A DNA stretch of 64,000 bases, from the NCBI GenBank assembly GCA_944739405.2, contig OX123182.2, positions 68,699,183 to 68,763,182 of the forward strand. The letters are read 5' to 3'. The position numbers and the translations under genes were made by a program. The stretch is from Euclidia mi (lineage: Eukaryota > Arthropoda > Insecta > Lepidoptera > Erebidae). Below the pieces are notes generated by a model. It was given only the letters and a program-made list of their open reading frames with translations. It did not search any database and was not told the DNA's origin. Below, one piece after another: positions 1 to 11,104 of this stretch. How positions within the stretch are numbered: the stretch's first letter is position 1; each line of letters starts with the position of its first letter.

Positions 1-1227
1 CCAGAATACATTTGGATCCAATCGATTCCTATTAGTTCAATATAAATTCAGTTGTCATGAGAACTCTTAGATTTTATCCCGAATGGCCGCCTCGAGAAAG
101 TAGACAAAAAAACAATTTGTGTTTGTTTGAAAATGGTCGGCATTTACCACAAAAAAGTTTGAGTTTACCTCATACTAGCAAAGAGCGCTATTAATCACTA
201 TAGCGGGACATTTATATGTACAATAAACATATTTTTTATTACAAAAATAATATGGCATCATACTGTGTAAGAACAAATCTACGTTCATTCTTTTTGCGTA
301 CCTATATCTGCAGAGAAAAATGTACCCTATCTAGAAATATGGTAACAATATCAGAGCTACTTTACTTATTCTGCCAAAGTCGATACCGATAAGCATGGAT
401 GCAAATATTGTTAAAGTTGCACGTAAAGTCGAACTAGGCAATCACAACATTACTTCCGTTATTGGTATCTCAAACAATTCCAAAGTTATACCCATTAAGG
501 AGATACGGCGCGGTGAAAGTACACATTAAAAACTATGATGCAGGTTGTTCAAATAGTACATTAGTTAGTTTATAGCATTGTAAATGGAACATGAAAAATG
601 TGCATTTTCATTCGGATCGAGCTCTGCATTGGCGTTTATTAGCGGCACGCTGGACAAGTTGTTGACGCCGAGCTCCAATAGGCACAGACACCCCATGACA
701 GAATAATTATTCCGTTTGTTGGCACTCACTGACTACTACCCTCGACCTCCTTCTCACTCGCTGTACTACGGCTTCAAGATTACGGTTTAAACAACATTCC
801 GATAATTTATAAAATATCATTTTAATTACGGTGCCATCAAATTCAGCTGTTGTGTTTCGATCCCTTTTCGAGGCCATTGCGTAAAAAGAAAAATTTGTTT
901 GTAATTAGGGAGTTCCGGTGAATCTTAAAAGTTTTGCGTTAATCCATTACGGATGGTTATCTCAATTCAAGATAGTTTGGGGTACTCATTAAGTCGTTGA
1001 CTGAGTTTACATTTAGCGATTGGGTTCGATGTTTAGAAAATGGTGTATGTAGTGGCTGTGAGAGCGAATGATATTCTAGAATCGATAGAACACAATGATG
1101 TTATTTAGAGCGGGTAGCTAGCGTCGCCGGCGAGCGGACAGCGCGCGCCGCAACGCCTACCCTACAGTTCACACCGAGGGATTGTACCCGCTCTCCATTT
1201 AATTATTGACAGACTCGAAACATCAAT
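1..1227. other. No gene recognised; AT-rich with one GC-rich patch
   Basis: I see no convincing coding frame, RNA gene or repeat here. Around 1120-1200 there is a short GC-rich patch in otherwise AT-rich sequence, which could be a small regulatory or exonic remnant, but nothing supports a specific call. Confidence 0.4.
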
Positions 1228-1334
1228 TTATGAATCACACAAAGTGTTGTCTCGTGTGGGGATCGAACCCACGACACTCGGCGCAATGTCAAGCGGCGAG
1301 GCGGCCGCTTAAACCACTATGCCAACCGTGCAGT
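1228..1334 (-). repeat. tRNA-derived SINE fragment, copy 1
   Basis: Read on the minus strand, this stretch has RNA polymerase III promoter boxes: a tRNA A box (TGGCATAGTGG) and, about 45 bases later, a B box (GGTTCGATCCC). Near-identical sequence recurs at 9838-10008, and a decayed copy lies at 2640-2787. The copy number and the lack of a proper cloverleaf 3' half fit a tRNA-derived SINE head and not a working tRNA gene. The inference of Pol III origin rests on the boxes. The SINE family name is not known to me. Confidence 0.6.
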
Positions 1335-2639
1335 CTTTAACCAACTTTAAAACCAAGCAAGTCATTATAATGACCGAAGAGCAAATCAAGAATTATTTTT
1401 TTTCTATAGTCAATTTTAATCCACAATAATTACCTATCCTCTTTAATGAGCTGTAATTTATGAGATGACTCTAGTGTACGTTTGTGACTCTAGTGAATTC
1501 CTGGACATCTAGTTTGTCCTCGTTTATATGTGGTACTGATGCTCATCTTCTAGAGATTTGCAACAGCGTGGTACTAAAAAAATCAGGATCTACATTTTTT
1601 ACTTTGATCTGAATAGAGTACGTACTTTAGATTGAGCATTAATATGAAGATAGGAAGGAGTGACGTCACAGAGAGCTAGCCCTCTGTTTAATTAGCAATA
1701 TTAAAGCGCTTGTAATTATAATAGCGTGGAGGTAATTACTATGTTCTTTTTGTTATTTGATTTAGATATCCTCCATAGTTAGTGTCTTATTAAAATTTAA
1801 GTCGGTGTTCTGTTGTATTGTTGCACGAATTTACAGTCTTTGTCTCTCACGAAACCCTTTACAGTCCTTTATAATTATAGTACCGCTCATCGGCTGAGCT
1901 CGATTAAAAAAAGAGGACTAGATTTTGTTTTTATTTAGCTCGTTTACTTTCGCTCTGCTGGCGTTGCGTATGGCTCGTAACACTGACAATAGCCTAACAA
2001 AACCGGACAGTCGGACACGTAAATATTTGTTCAGATGGAACAGTGAAAAACCAAATATATTTATGCAGGCCTTTAGGCAGGCGCCTGCCAAAACCACAAA
2101 TGTCAGTTACCACACAAAGGAAGATTACAACTATCCGTTCCAATCGTAGTACCGAACTGCATCGGTGTTGCTATTGCTTTTGATGAAAATATTTGAGATG
2201 CTATACGCTTTCACTTTTTCACTCATCCGTTCGGATAACGAATATTCAGTAAAAACTTTACCTTGTTTTTTATAGAGCACTTATTCAATACTTACTTGAC
2301 CATTTATGCTGAACCCAGCACAGCTCAAATATTTAATCAGAAAATAAACCAGAAAGCTAGTCAAACTATGTCTCTGAGTAAGGGGTTATCCAGGCTGTCT
2401 ACCCTTAGGTATATCATCATCTTCTCCTTTTTTAGTCTACTGCTGGAAACAGACCTCTTTGAGAGGTACAAAGCGGACTTGGTCTACTGTACCACGTTGA
2501 ACAGTTTGGGTTGCCTGGCATAGGGCTTGATGATGACAAAGTTGCTTCGTGTACTTGTCGCTTCTTACGATACCCACGGAATGAAATGGGTAGTGACACA
2601 TTTAAAGATATCTCTCACCATTGGTAAACATCCTGTGAT
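1335..2639. other. No gene recognised
   Basis: Only short chance reading frames are present. I see no splice-framed coding signal, RNA gene or clear repeat. Confidence 0.4.
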
Positions 2640-2787
2640 GCGAGGGACTTTACAAACATGCAACCATCGGACAAAATTAACATAAATCACACAAAGTGTT
2701 GTCTCGTATGGGTATTAAGCTCACAAGACTCTGCGCAGGGTCAAGCGGCGAGGTGGGTGCTTAACCCTCTACGCCAATCGAGCAGTC
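2640..2787 (-). repeat. tRNA-derived SINE fragment, copy 2 (decayed)
   Basis: This is the same family as 1228-1334 and 9838-10008. The minus strand keeps the ACAAAGTGTTGTCTCGT stretch and the final GCAGTC-like block, but the B box has mutated (GCTTAATACCC in place of GGTTCGATCCC). It also shares the body segment left of the tRNA-like part with the 9.8-kb copy (ACGGACAC/TCGGACAA region). It is an old, inactive copy. Confidence 0.5.
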
Positions 2788-4512
2788 AATTACTCAGAGT
2801 AGACATATATCTCGTACAAAATAAGGTATACCAATTTAATCAATCTCTAATCAATCAAAATGTCTTCCACTTAGCCGTATGACACGTCCCAGTACAATCA
2901 AGCTTAGGTAATACGATAATCGGCGCTCAGCAGGTGTGGTCATCCGTTTACGAGAGTAACCGAGGACGATAAACTATCTTAACACTACAAAAAAAAATTG
3001 AAATTTCCAAATACTTAAACATAGACATGGGTATTGTAAATTTAAAGAAGATCTCTTCAATACTTGAGCCGATAGAGTGAAACATACAAACTCACAGTTA
3101 CTTTCTCATTCATAATCCCTGTGTTATATAGTATGGATTACAGAAAATGACACGCTTTGTAGTTATTATATTAATGTCCCACAAGTTTGTCGATGTGGAA
3201 ATGTGCCAAGCTGATTTCAACTCGGTTTTTACATATTGATTATAAACTTTCAAATTGTCTATGTTAGTCATGTATAATAGAATTATGATATAAGTTTTTG
3301 AGTTTTACTATAGGTAAATGTCTCAGGGATTTATCGGTGTGGTGAGATTTTTTAATTCAGGGTTTTCCAACAGCTGCTATAGATATGTAATGGATAGCGT
3401 ATAGGTAATGAGTTTTTACCCAACGCCACCTCTTTTTTTTTTAAATGATGTGATTGTAATAAATCGTGTTATATGGACAATTTTGACTTGCCTCTTTGGT
3501 AAAATAAATAATTATCTTGCGCAAGCACGAATACGAATATACTCAGGATTCGAAGAAATCTATACCCAGCGCCACACAGTATAAAATTGTTAACACAGAC
3601 AGTACAAAATCGTCTGTTACTGTAATTGTTAATAATCCTCATGATGGAAGATGAAAATGTGCATTTGATTTGAGTGTATATTGTACTTGGTGCACGTTTT
3701 GTAATAATGGAGCCATTATGCAGCGGCGACTTTCCAATATGATGCTGAGACAATATCAATAAACCGGTGACGTTTCGCGAACGACGCCTGATGCTGCGCG
3801 CATCCCGTGATTTTAATATTGATAAATTATCCTCGTCCACGCAGAGGAGTTACCCTCATATTTATAATGCTTTACAATCTAAAGCATTATAAATCACGCC
3901 GTTTAATAATACGAAGACAAAACGGTGACGCTCGCTTATTATGATGGACTGACTGACAGGCGAGCCAACGTACGAGGGCTCCCGCTTCTACCATCTCAGC
4001 TAAACTCTCGCTTTACGAAATGAAGATAAACATGTTTCACATAAAATAGCCTTTCTATTGCAAATTATTTGTCTCTCTGCACAAGAGTTACATGCAACAT
4101 TTACATAATTTGATTTGTCACATCACAATTTTAGATCTCAAATAAATAAAACGTAAATAAGGCTCTTTATCCTTGAGTTTAGTTATGTCCATCAACGCTG
4201 CTGTTGGAGCAGATTGCTTTAAAAAGAAAATACTCAGATTACATTATTAATTTACTTCTAAAAGAAGCAACTCGTTGCCTTCAATTTTATTTATCGCCTA
4301 GTGTCGCTGCGCGCTTCTGTGAGTTTTTTTATTACTTGAAATTCTAGATGGTACTGAGTGTAAATTGCCTTTTTGCCGAGAAATGTCTCAATTTTAAGTC
4401 GGAATTGGAACTATGCCCGATAAAGTATAAACTGACAATCTATCATACTGTGTTCGGTTTGAAAAATGTTAGTGAACTCCAGTTCATTTTTCTATTAAGT
4501 TTCTTTCTTTTT
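2788..4512. other. No gene recognised; contains one small hairpin
   Basis: The sequence is AT-rich. The one structure I can point to is a perfect 14-bp inverted repeat at 3861-3874 and 3880-3893 with a 5-base loop. The minus-strand frame at 3469-3840 lacks an ATG start and any recognisable domain, so I do not call it a gene. Confidence 0.4.
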
Positions 4513-4640
4513 AGGGTTCCGTAGTCCACAAGGAACCCTTATAGTTTCGTCATGTCCGTCCGTCTGTCCGTCCGCAGCCTAGCTCAAATACGCCTGGTGA
4601 TAGAAAGCTGATATTTGACATGAATATAGACATAAGATAT
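4513..4640. repeat. Dispersed GGTTCCGTAG...GTCCGTCCGTC repeat fragment
   Basis: It starts with TTTTTAGGGTTCCGTAG and runs through AAGGAACCCTTATAG into a GTCCGTCCGTCTGTCCG stretch. The same module, with mutations, lies inside each unit of the Helitron array (about 51935-52545 in unit 1), ending there in ACTACGGAACCCTTCATGAG. A fragment with the opposite terminus, AACCGGCCAAGTGCG, is at 8697-8790. The multi-copy nature is seen directly. That it is a non-autonomous DNA element is inference. Confidence 0.5.
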
Positions 4641-4737
4641 TGCAACAAAACTGTAGATTGAAATTAAACTACAGTTTACAGATTTTATCGCGTTATATTG
4701 GTTTCACTTGTTTTTACATTTAACCGAATGATCTAGA

Positions 4738-6212
4738 AACTACATTTTTATTACTAGCCGACGTTTCAAATTCTTTACAGGATTCATGTTCACGGCAGAC
4801 TGAGGTGGTATTTGTCTTTTTCTTGAATTTAAAAGTTATCTCAAAGTACCCGAACATTTTTCAACTATTGGTGTTACTATCTACGCAGAATGTGCTCACT
4901 GTGTCTTGATGTCTTCTGGTGACTTTGTCCTTTTTGGGTTTCATTAGCCTGATGACAGGGTCCCAAGCTGGAGGAACATTCCAACCATGTTCTGTTGTTG
5001 TTGAAATTAGGATGTTTTTTAATTTCAATAGTTCTCGTATCATTCTTGGAATAAAGCGGTGTTCTTTTGCGAGTATCTATGGTTTATCAAATCGCAGGTA
5101 ATGGTTGGTTCCTTGTTCTACATGTTTACACACAGCAGACTTCGTCAAGCGTTTGTGTTTAATGTCAGCTATATGTTCCTTTAGACGAATGCCTATGCTT
5201 CTCTTGGTTTGTCCAATGTATGAGAGCCCACACTCACAGTCTATCTTGTACACCCCGGCCTCTTGTAAGGGTAACTGACTCTTGACAGATGGTAATAATT
5301 GGCTTATCTTCGGATGAAAGTACATATAAATTGGTTAAGACGGACCCTACCAACAAAATACTCAAGCAAACGAGTGACATTGTGAAGAAATACTCCGAAC
5401 AACTGAATCTGGACGTGAAATACTTAATAACATCGTGTGCAAAACCTCCCCAATTGTATGGTCTACCGAAAATACACAAGGAAAATGCTCCACTGCACCC
5501 TATAGTCAGTCAAATAGGGGCACCAACCTACAGATTGGCTCAACACCTTGCAAAGATTCTCTCGCCACTCAGAGGCAAGACGAGAGCGCATGTAAAGGAT
5601 TCCTACCATTTTGTCAGTGAAATAAAACACCTACATCTCTCTGACAAGGAAACTATGGTTGGTTTTGATGTACAGTCATTATTCACATGCTTACCAGCAC
5701 ATGACTGTATTGAAATAACTAGAAGGAAGCTAATAGAGAACTTCATGCCTGAGGAATATGCAGGAATATTGAAACACTGCTTAACAACTGGCTATCTGTT
5801 ATGGGATGAGAAATACTACATACAAGTAGACGGTGTAGCAATGGGCTCTCCAGTATCGCCTGTTGTTGCTGACATCTTCATGGAGGACTTCGAGGCGCGA
5901 GCCCTGCAGACTACCACCATCACATCGAGGTTCTACAAGCGGTATGTAGATGACACTTTTACAATTTTACCAACAGATAGTGTTAATGTATTCCTAGACC
6001 ATCTTAATTCTATTCACAACCAGATAAAATTTACAATGGAATTAGAGGCAAACAATTCTTTAGCTTTCTTAGATGTACTTGTTATCAGGAACAAAAACAA
6101 CTCTTTGAGCCACACTGTGTATAGGAAAAAGGCACATACAAATAGGTACTTAAACGGTGAATCTCACCACCATCCAAAACAGTTAGCTACCGTAGGAATG
6201 TCTTTGTTTCAG
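4738..6212. mobile_element. Penelope-like element, two fragments joined head to head
   Basis: The left part (4738 to about 5310, minus strand) encodes the GIY-YIG end of a Penelope-like element plus its 3' untranslated tail. The right part (about 5310-6212, plus strand) encodes the reverse transcriptase. Normally one strand carries RT then GIY-YIG, so here the two halves face away from a common junction near 5305-5318 and the segment linking RT to GIY-YIG is missing. Known Penelope-like elements often occur as inverted, partial or tandem copies, which would explain this arrangement. The right part stops abruptly after the RT fingers/palm and passes into unrelated AT-rich sequence. A second copy of the GIY-YIG end is at 63551-64000 on the plus strand. 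Confidence 0.75.
4861..5318 (-). pseudogene. Penelope-like GIY-YIG endonuclease domain, broken
   Basis: This encodes the C-terminal nuclease of a Penelope-like retroelement, which nicks target DNA during insertion. The minus-strand frame shows GVYKIDCECGLSYIGQTKRS, holding the GIY-YIG core (VYK...YIGQT) and the CxC pair common in Penelope enzymes. The helix IGIRLKEHI follows with its expected arginine, then the downstream AVCKHVEQGTNH segment. A TAG stop at about 5077-5079 interrupts the frame after RFDKP. Reading resumes in the same frame with ILAKEHRFIPRMIRE and continues to a normal-looking end at 4861 (PPAWDPVIRLMKPK region). The break is therefore a single stop, not a frame change. The missing N-terminal link to the RT and the inverted neighbour make this non-functional. 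Confidence 0.75.
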
Positions 6213-6230
6213 AGTACGTATAACATTTGA
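5289..6230 (+). pseudogene. Penelope-like reverse transcriptase, truncated (313 aa open frame)
   Basis: This is the open frame of the RT of a Penelope-like element, which copies element RNA into DNA at a nicked target. It begins at the first ATG, but true homology seems to start near STYKLVKTDPT (about residue 12), so the first residues probably come from the junction. Visible motifs in order: PPQLYGLPKIHK (fingers), GFDVQSLFTCLP (motif A, catalytic Asp), VDGVAMGSPVSPVVAD (motif B), KRYVDDTF (motif C, catalytic YVDD) and LAFLDVLVIR (motif D). The core residues are intact. The protein ends shortly after the HHHPKQLATVG segment, where sequence changes to AT-rich repeat and a few junction-derived residues precede the stop. 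The thumb, linker and GIY-YIG domain are absent. A full-length enzyme would be more than twice this size, so I treat it as a dead fragment. Confidence 0.8.
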
Positions 6231-7035
6231 CAAAATTATCCTTGATAAATTTATTATTTTACAAACTATTGTTTAATAAACTACTCATTAGACAATATAT
6301 TTACTATAAAAAGTTATTATGCTAAAACTTTAATTTACAAATTGATTATGTTTTTAAACATGTTATTTGACAAAACAACGTAAAGCATAAATAACATTTG
6401 ACAAAATGCCTTGCTTGGTAAATATTTTATTAACCAAATATACGATAATACAACAATCTTTGTGTAGGGTCAACTGAAACAAGGGCTGGTTAGGTTAGGT
6501 TAGAACTGCGACCACAACGCACGAGCCGAGCGAGCGAAGCGAGCGTGCCGCGGCAGCGGCCGGCGAGTTCCAGAACCGAATTCTACTTATTTCACTTAAT
6601 TCAGGCAGTGTGTATTTTTTTTAAAAGACTTAAGTTTCTTTGGAATTAGTATTAATACAAAATTATTACTTGCCCATAAATAATCTGTCCAAGATGAAAA
6701 TTGCAACCAAGCAATTAAATATTTTCAAAATTTCGCGTAAGTATTGGTTAGAAATTAGTTTTTTTTTTAAAGCTAATAATTTATCTTCTAACTTTTTGTA
6801 CAATCACCAATTTGGCAAACAAATTATTTAGTCAAATGATTATTTTTAAAATAATTATTTAACATTTAAATTCTTTTCTAAGTAACACATTTGCGAAACC
6901 TGTATTATGTCAAATGATTGTTTTTAAAGTAATATGTTTGCGAAATGAAAGTTTGTTAAATAATTAGTTTTTCAAACCTTGTTTGTAAAATGATCTTTTG
7001 TCATACGTTTTTTGTCAAACAATAGAAAACCTAAA
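6213..7035. repeat. AT-rich repeat with TTTGACAAA motifs and a GC-rich TTAGG-bearing core
   Basis: The flanks contain repeated copies of ACATTTGACAAAA or its complement (for example 6224-6237, 6364-6374, 6393-6405, about 6832 and 7008-7020). A sharply different core at about 6487-6575 holds GGTTAGGTTAGGTTAG followed by a GC-rich block with CCGAGCGAGCGAAGCGAGCG. The abrupt composition change and the repeated motif suggest one composite mobile or satellite-derived unit. I cannot place it in a named family. Confidence 0.4.
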
Positions 7036-8696
7036 TAAACAGACACAAAATGATGCGACCCATTCGAGTAAGATTTGAAAATGTAATACGCCGCAGCTGG
7101 CTTGACTTTTCTCATAATATAAATTTTCTTGCGTATTTTATTTTATGTTAGTAGTGGAATTTGTAGAGGTATATATTCAGGTCATATCATTAATAAAAAT
7201 AAATTTGCTAAATCTGCAGATTCGTTATTGCGGTTACAATAATGAATGAGCGAACCGTGGAAGATGAAGACATGACCTTGGGCTACGAGCTGTAGCAAAT
7301 TAGTAAACAAATCCGTGGGTAGGTTCGCGGCAGGCGGTGCCAGTTGCCACTGACCGGCCCCGCCGACACTGGCCCTACAACCCGACCCGCGCTGAGCTCT
7401 ATCATTACACCAACTCGCATTATCTCCGCCCGCACGCAATATTGACATTCCCTTTTTTGTGCTCACGCCAAAAGTATCGTAAAGTAGGACATCGCGTTTC
7501 TCATTAGATACTCACATTTTTGTTCATAATGTTTTCGAATGGGAGCTTCTTTATGTTAATAAGTTGAGATAAAATATTAATGGCCACCGATTCCTTTGTG
7601 CTGGAATGGAAATATATTGCGTGCGTGAAAAATCCAGTGGCGCTTTTGAAAATTTAAATAGGTAAAAGTAAAATGCGGAGGTGGTATGTGTGCGTTTGTT
7701 TAGTGAAGCGGCAGGTAGCCATAGTTCCGTTCGACGGGCGAGCTATTCGCGTCGGGTGCGAGTGGTGGCTCACGTTTGCATTTTGCATGAGAACCATTGT
7801 TTGACCCACTATATTCCCGACACCCCGGCACGTGGCTGCCGACACCGCGACGAGACGCGACGTGGCGACGCTGCATCCCTCCGACATCTTACACAGATTA
7901 ATTTACTACACCAAGAAATACACAACGTGACGTTGACGTATGACGTTCGGGGACACCTCTACGTGATCTCATTATTTTCTCCTTTAAAAAATAATTAAAA
8001 CGTTCTGTTGACTCAGCGGCACTTTGTTGTTGTTTATCTACTTTAGAACGAGCAATACTGTAGTGGAATAGTTAGAAATTAAAATTTTATCATTTTATTT
8101 TGGGCATATTCCTCATTGAAAATTAATCTATATTTCTTCAGGTAGCTGGCTACAAATTGGCCGTTAAGAAGTTTAGTAAACCTCGTTGCTTAGTTCTCGC
8201 AAGGAGTGAAATTCTATTTGTATTACAAATTTCAAACGTGTATAGTAAAGTTTTGTTATAACAAAAAATATATATTAAAAGCATATTTCAGTTAGTCTGA
8301 GATAAACCAAAAGGGTCTGATGCGGGTCGGGAGAGCCGTTGGCCAAAGCCTCTTTTGTACACATCTGGTACGTAAGTACTGTCGTTAATTACAAATAAAT
8401 TATCTTTACGTTGTCAGTACACATTTAAAATGTAATGTGCTCCAAGATTTACGTATGATTTAATTATTAAATGTAAGGTCAAATAATATGATATAAGGTC
8501 TGGCTAACACCAACCTTTACAATCTGGTATTTACAAATCCATTAATCTCGTCGCCTATTGATGATCCATACCAGATTGTATGAACTTAACGGGCGATGTT
8601 AATGTAGCACCTACCTGGTCCGTTTGACAGCCATTTTGGCGCAATCTCAGTAAAATAGAAAGTAACTCAAATAAACTACACTCATACCTTAGAGAT
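7036..8696. other. No gene recognised; two GC-rich patches
   Basis: Patches near 7315-7450 and 7725-7880 are clearly richer in GC than their surroundings and contain open frames on both strands, which is what GC-rich DNA gives by chance. I see no domain. A perfect 13-bp inverted repeat (8518-8530 against 8568-8580) is the only other structure. Confidence 0.35.
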
Positions 8697-8790
8697 CAAT
8701 AAAAAAACCGGCCAAGTGCGTGTCGGGCCACGCGCAATGTATGGTTCCGTAGTTGCCCATAATGACTTGCTGCAAAAGGTATTAATGTAC
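8697..8790. repeat. Dispersed repeat terminus (AACCGGCCAAGTGCG family)
   Basis: It begins with AATAAAAAAACCGGCCAAGT and contains GTGTCGGGCC and ATGGTTCCGTAG. It is an end fragment of the dispersed module whose other end is seen at 4513-4640 and inside the Helitron array. It appears to be a short solo remnant. Confidence 0.45.
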
Positions 8791-9102
8791 AACAAATCCG
8801 ACTGTTTATTTTGCTGAAAAAATAATTTTAATAACACTATTATAAGAACCTGTTGTGTGAAGTTTTGTTTCGAAAAATACTAGGTATGTATCCAGTTATG
8901 TATTGTAAACATAAAATGTGGTTTCCAAGATATATTACTACTATACATACGAAGTACCGTAGTACATTACATACCAAAGTACGTATATAGATTTTTATGA
9001 AATTTTGCAGTAACAGCGTTCACACCAGCGTTTGTCGAGCGACGTCAAGTTATTCATATTATTATATGATATTTGACCTATCCCAGTGGTAAAAAATACT
9101 AC

Positions 9103-9640
9103 ATACATACATATATACATACATAGACTCACGCCTGTTTCCCGGAGGGGTAGGCAGAGACTACCGAACGCCATTTGCAACGATCATGACATATCTCTCT
9201 TGCTTCATTCACTCCCATCAGTTTCCTCATGCATGCTTTTCTGTTTAGGGTACTTCTAACCTGTCCTGTTTTTAGGATGTCTACAATCTGGTCAGAGAGC
9301 GTCCGCCTAGTCCCCCCTTCGTCCTGTCCCATACATACTTGCCTTGTATATCTGCTTGGTCAATCTTTCGTCATCCATCCTCTCCACGTGCCCAAACCAC
9401 CTTAGCATACCTTTCTCTATACTTGTCGCTACATCTTCTTTACCCCACAAGACTCTCTTATCACACAATTCTTTACTCGGTCAGTCAAAGACACACCACA
9501 CATACTTCTCAGTGCTTTCATTTCTACAGCATTTATTCTACTTTCATGACTCTTCTGCCATACCCAACTTTCACTACCATACATAAGCGTAGGTACTAAC
9601 ACCCCTTTTATAAAAAAACTAATATTTTTATAAAACATTT
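9103..9640 (-). pseudogene. LINE 3' coding end and tail, copy 1
   Basis: On the minus strand this encodes the C-terminal region of a non-LTR retrotransposon polyprotein. From upstream: KGVLVPTLMYGSESWVW, MKALRSMCGVSLTDRVKN, then in another frame EKGMLRWFGHVERMDDERL, and finally a segment ending YPSGKQA and a stop. This layout (PTLMYGSESW, then WFGHVERM) is characteristic of the region after the RT in RTE-type insect LINEs. A short microsatellite of TATG type at 9103-9125 forms the 3' tail. The frame is broken at least twice and the RT itself is missing, so it is a 5'-truncated dead copy. The CACGCCTGTTTCCC motif seen at several places in the window is simply the GKQA-stop codons of this element read on the other strand. 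Confidence 0.7.
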
Positions 9641-9837
9641 ATTATTAAGTAGATACATGTAGGACAACACTTTCAACATTTACATACTGAAAATATAATA
9701 TACGTGAATGATTATAAACAACACCATTACTACGGTATGAATTTCTCAGAAGGTGACACACTGTGCGCGAATTGATGACCTGAATTTACTTTGCTGAATG
9801 TTAATGTTTTTTTCCGCACTAGGACCAAATCCTTTGT

Positions 9838-10008
9838 CACGGGGAACTTAATAAACATACAACTAACGGACACAATGAACACCCAGACTCGAGACAACAA
9901 TTTATGAATCACACAAAGTGTTGTCTCGTGTGGGGATCGAACACACAACACTCGGCGCAGTGTCAAGCGGCGCGGCGGCCGCTTAAACCACTACACCAAC
10001 CGTGCAGC
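9838..10008 (-). repeat. tRNA-derived SINE, copy 3
   Basis: The best-preserved partner of 1228-1334. On the minus strand it has an A-box-like TGGTGTAGTGG and a B box (TGTTCGATCCC) with about 45 bases between them, followed by the shared ACAACACTTTGTGTGATTC block. The body left of the tRNA-like part also matches the 2.6-kb copy. No RNA product is expected from this single copy. Confidence 0.55.
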
Positions 10009-11104
10009 CAAAAGATCCTCCAAGTGAAACAAGTTTAATGGATTTTTAAAACATTTTTTTCGGTGCGAGATGTGGATAGAAAAGTACGAAAGAATTTGAA
10101 CAATTTACACGACCTTTCAATAGCATAGTAAGTAAAGCGAAGAATAAACGTTTTTGTAAATCCATGGTCGAATTTTCCCCTGCAAATAATTTACCGTAAT
10201 AACTTACTCCAATCAATTAACGGTTTCTTTTTTGGAACCCTTCGTATAGCGGTTCTGCTATTATTTAATCCTGACAGTTTTATTGCGTCACAGGTGGCTA
10301 ATCCGTACTGCGTAGTACAAATTAAGCATATGCGTCTCTGCGCCCAGTATAATGGCTCGCAAGCAGATACGGCGTATCGACAGGTATATCGAACGATAAG
10401 GCCGGCGATGGAACCTTCCGGTCGCCTGCATATGTGCGATATATATCGGTATCTCACACAGTGGTGTGAGAAATCGTTTGCAGTTTCATACATATTTCTA
10501 TAAACAGGTGTGCATGTGCAGTATTGTCGGTAGATGAGTTATGGTGCGATAAAATTTCCGTTTACATTTGCTCTTTCGGAATGAGTAGGTAAACATTTAT
10601 CCGAGGGTGACGGATTGAGAATAAAAGTGTCATTGCCTCATTTCATTCCGTGTATTCTGTAAGAGACGATAAAAAATACACAAGCAAGCAGTATACTGAG
10701 AAGAGACGGAAAACTTGTCATCAGACCCTGTACCAATCCGTCAGGCCAGTGTGGTATGATAGGCCCAATCTTTTCTGATGGTAACTGTTTCTCCGGTTCA
10801 TACACATGGTTGTGTAGTTGCGTACGATAGCACTACCAAGCCACTGCGTATTGCAAGGTTGCGAAGATGAGTAGTAGTAGAACGAGAGAGAAAGAAAAGA
10901 GGAAGAGGCCTCTACCGAAGGAAACATGACTTTAAGTGGATACTCGTATTTTCTTGGTTGAACCAATGCTATGGCGACGCAAATTAGGAAAGGCTTTGTC
11001 CAATATTTAACTGTAAAAGGAGGTATGAAGAAGTAAAAACAGTGAAGAACAGAACATGAAAATAATAGATTTGGTGTTTTTGTGAGAGTCTGCGAGGCAA
11101 CATA
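10009..11104. other. No gene recognised
   Basis: Short open frames occur on both strands without recognisable domains. The segment ends directly at the TA target site of the mariner element. Confidence 0.4.

Noticed and set aside
1228..1334. Possible tRNA gene (A and B boxes)
   Set aside because: Multi-copy, no complete cloverleaf or matching acceptor stem. Better explained as a SINE head.
3469..3840. 123-codon minus-strand open frame
   Set aside because: It has no ATG start, no recognisable domain and no splice context. Likely chance.
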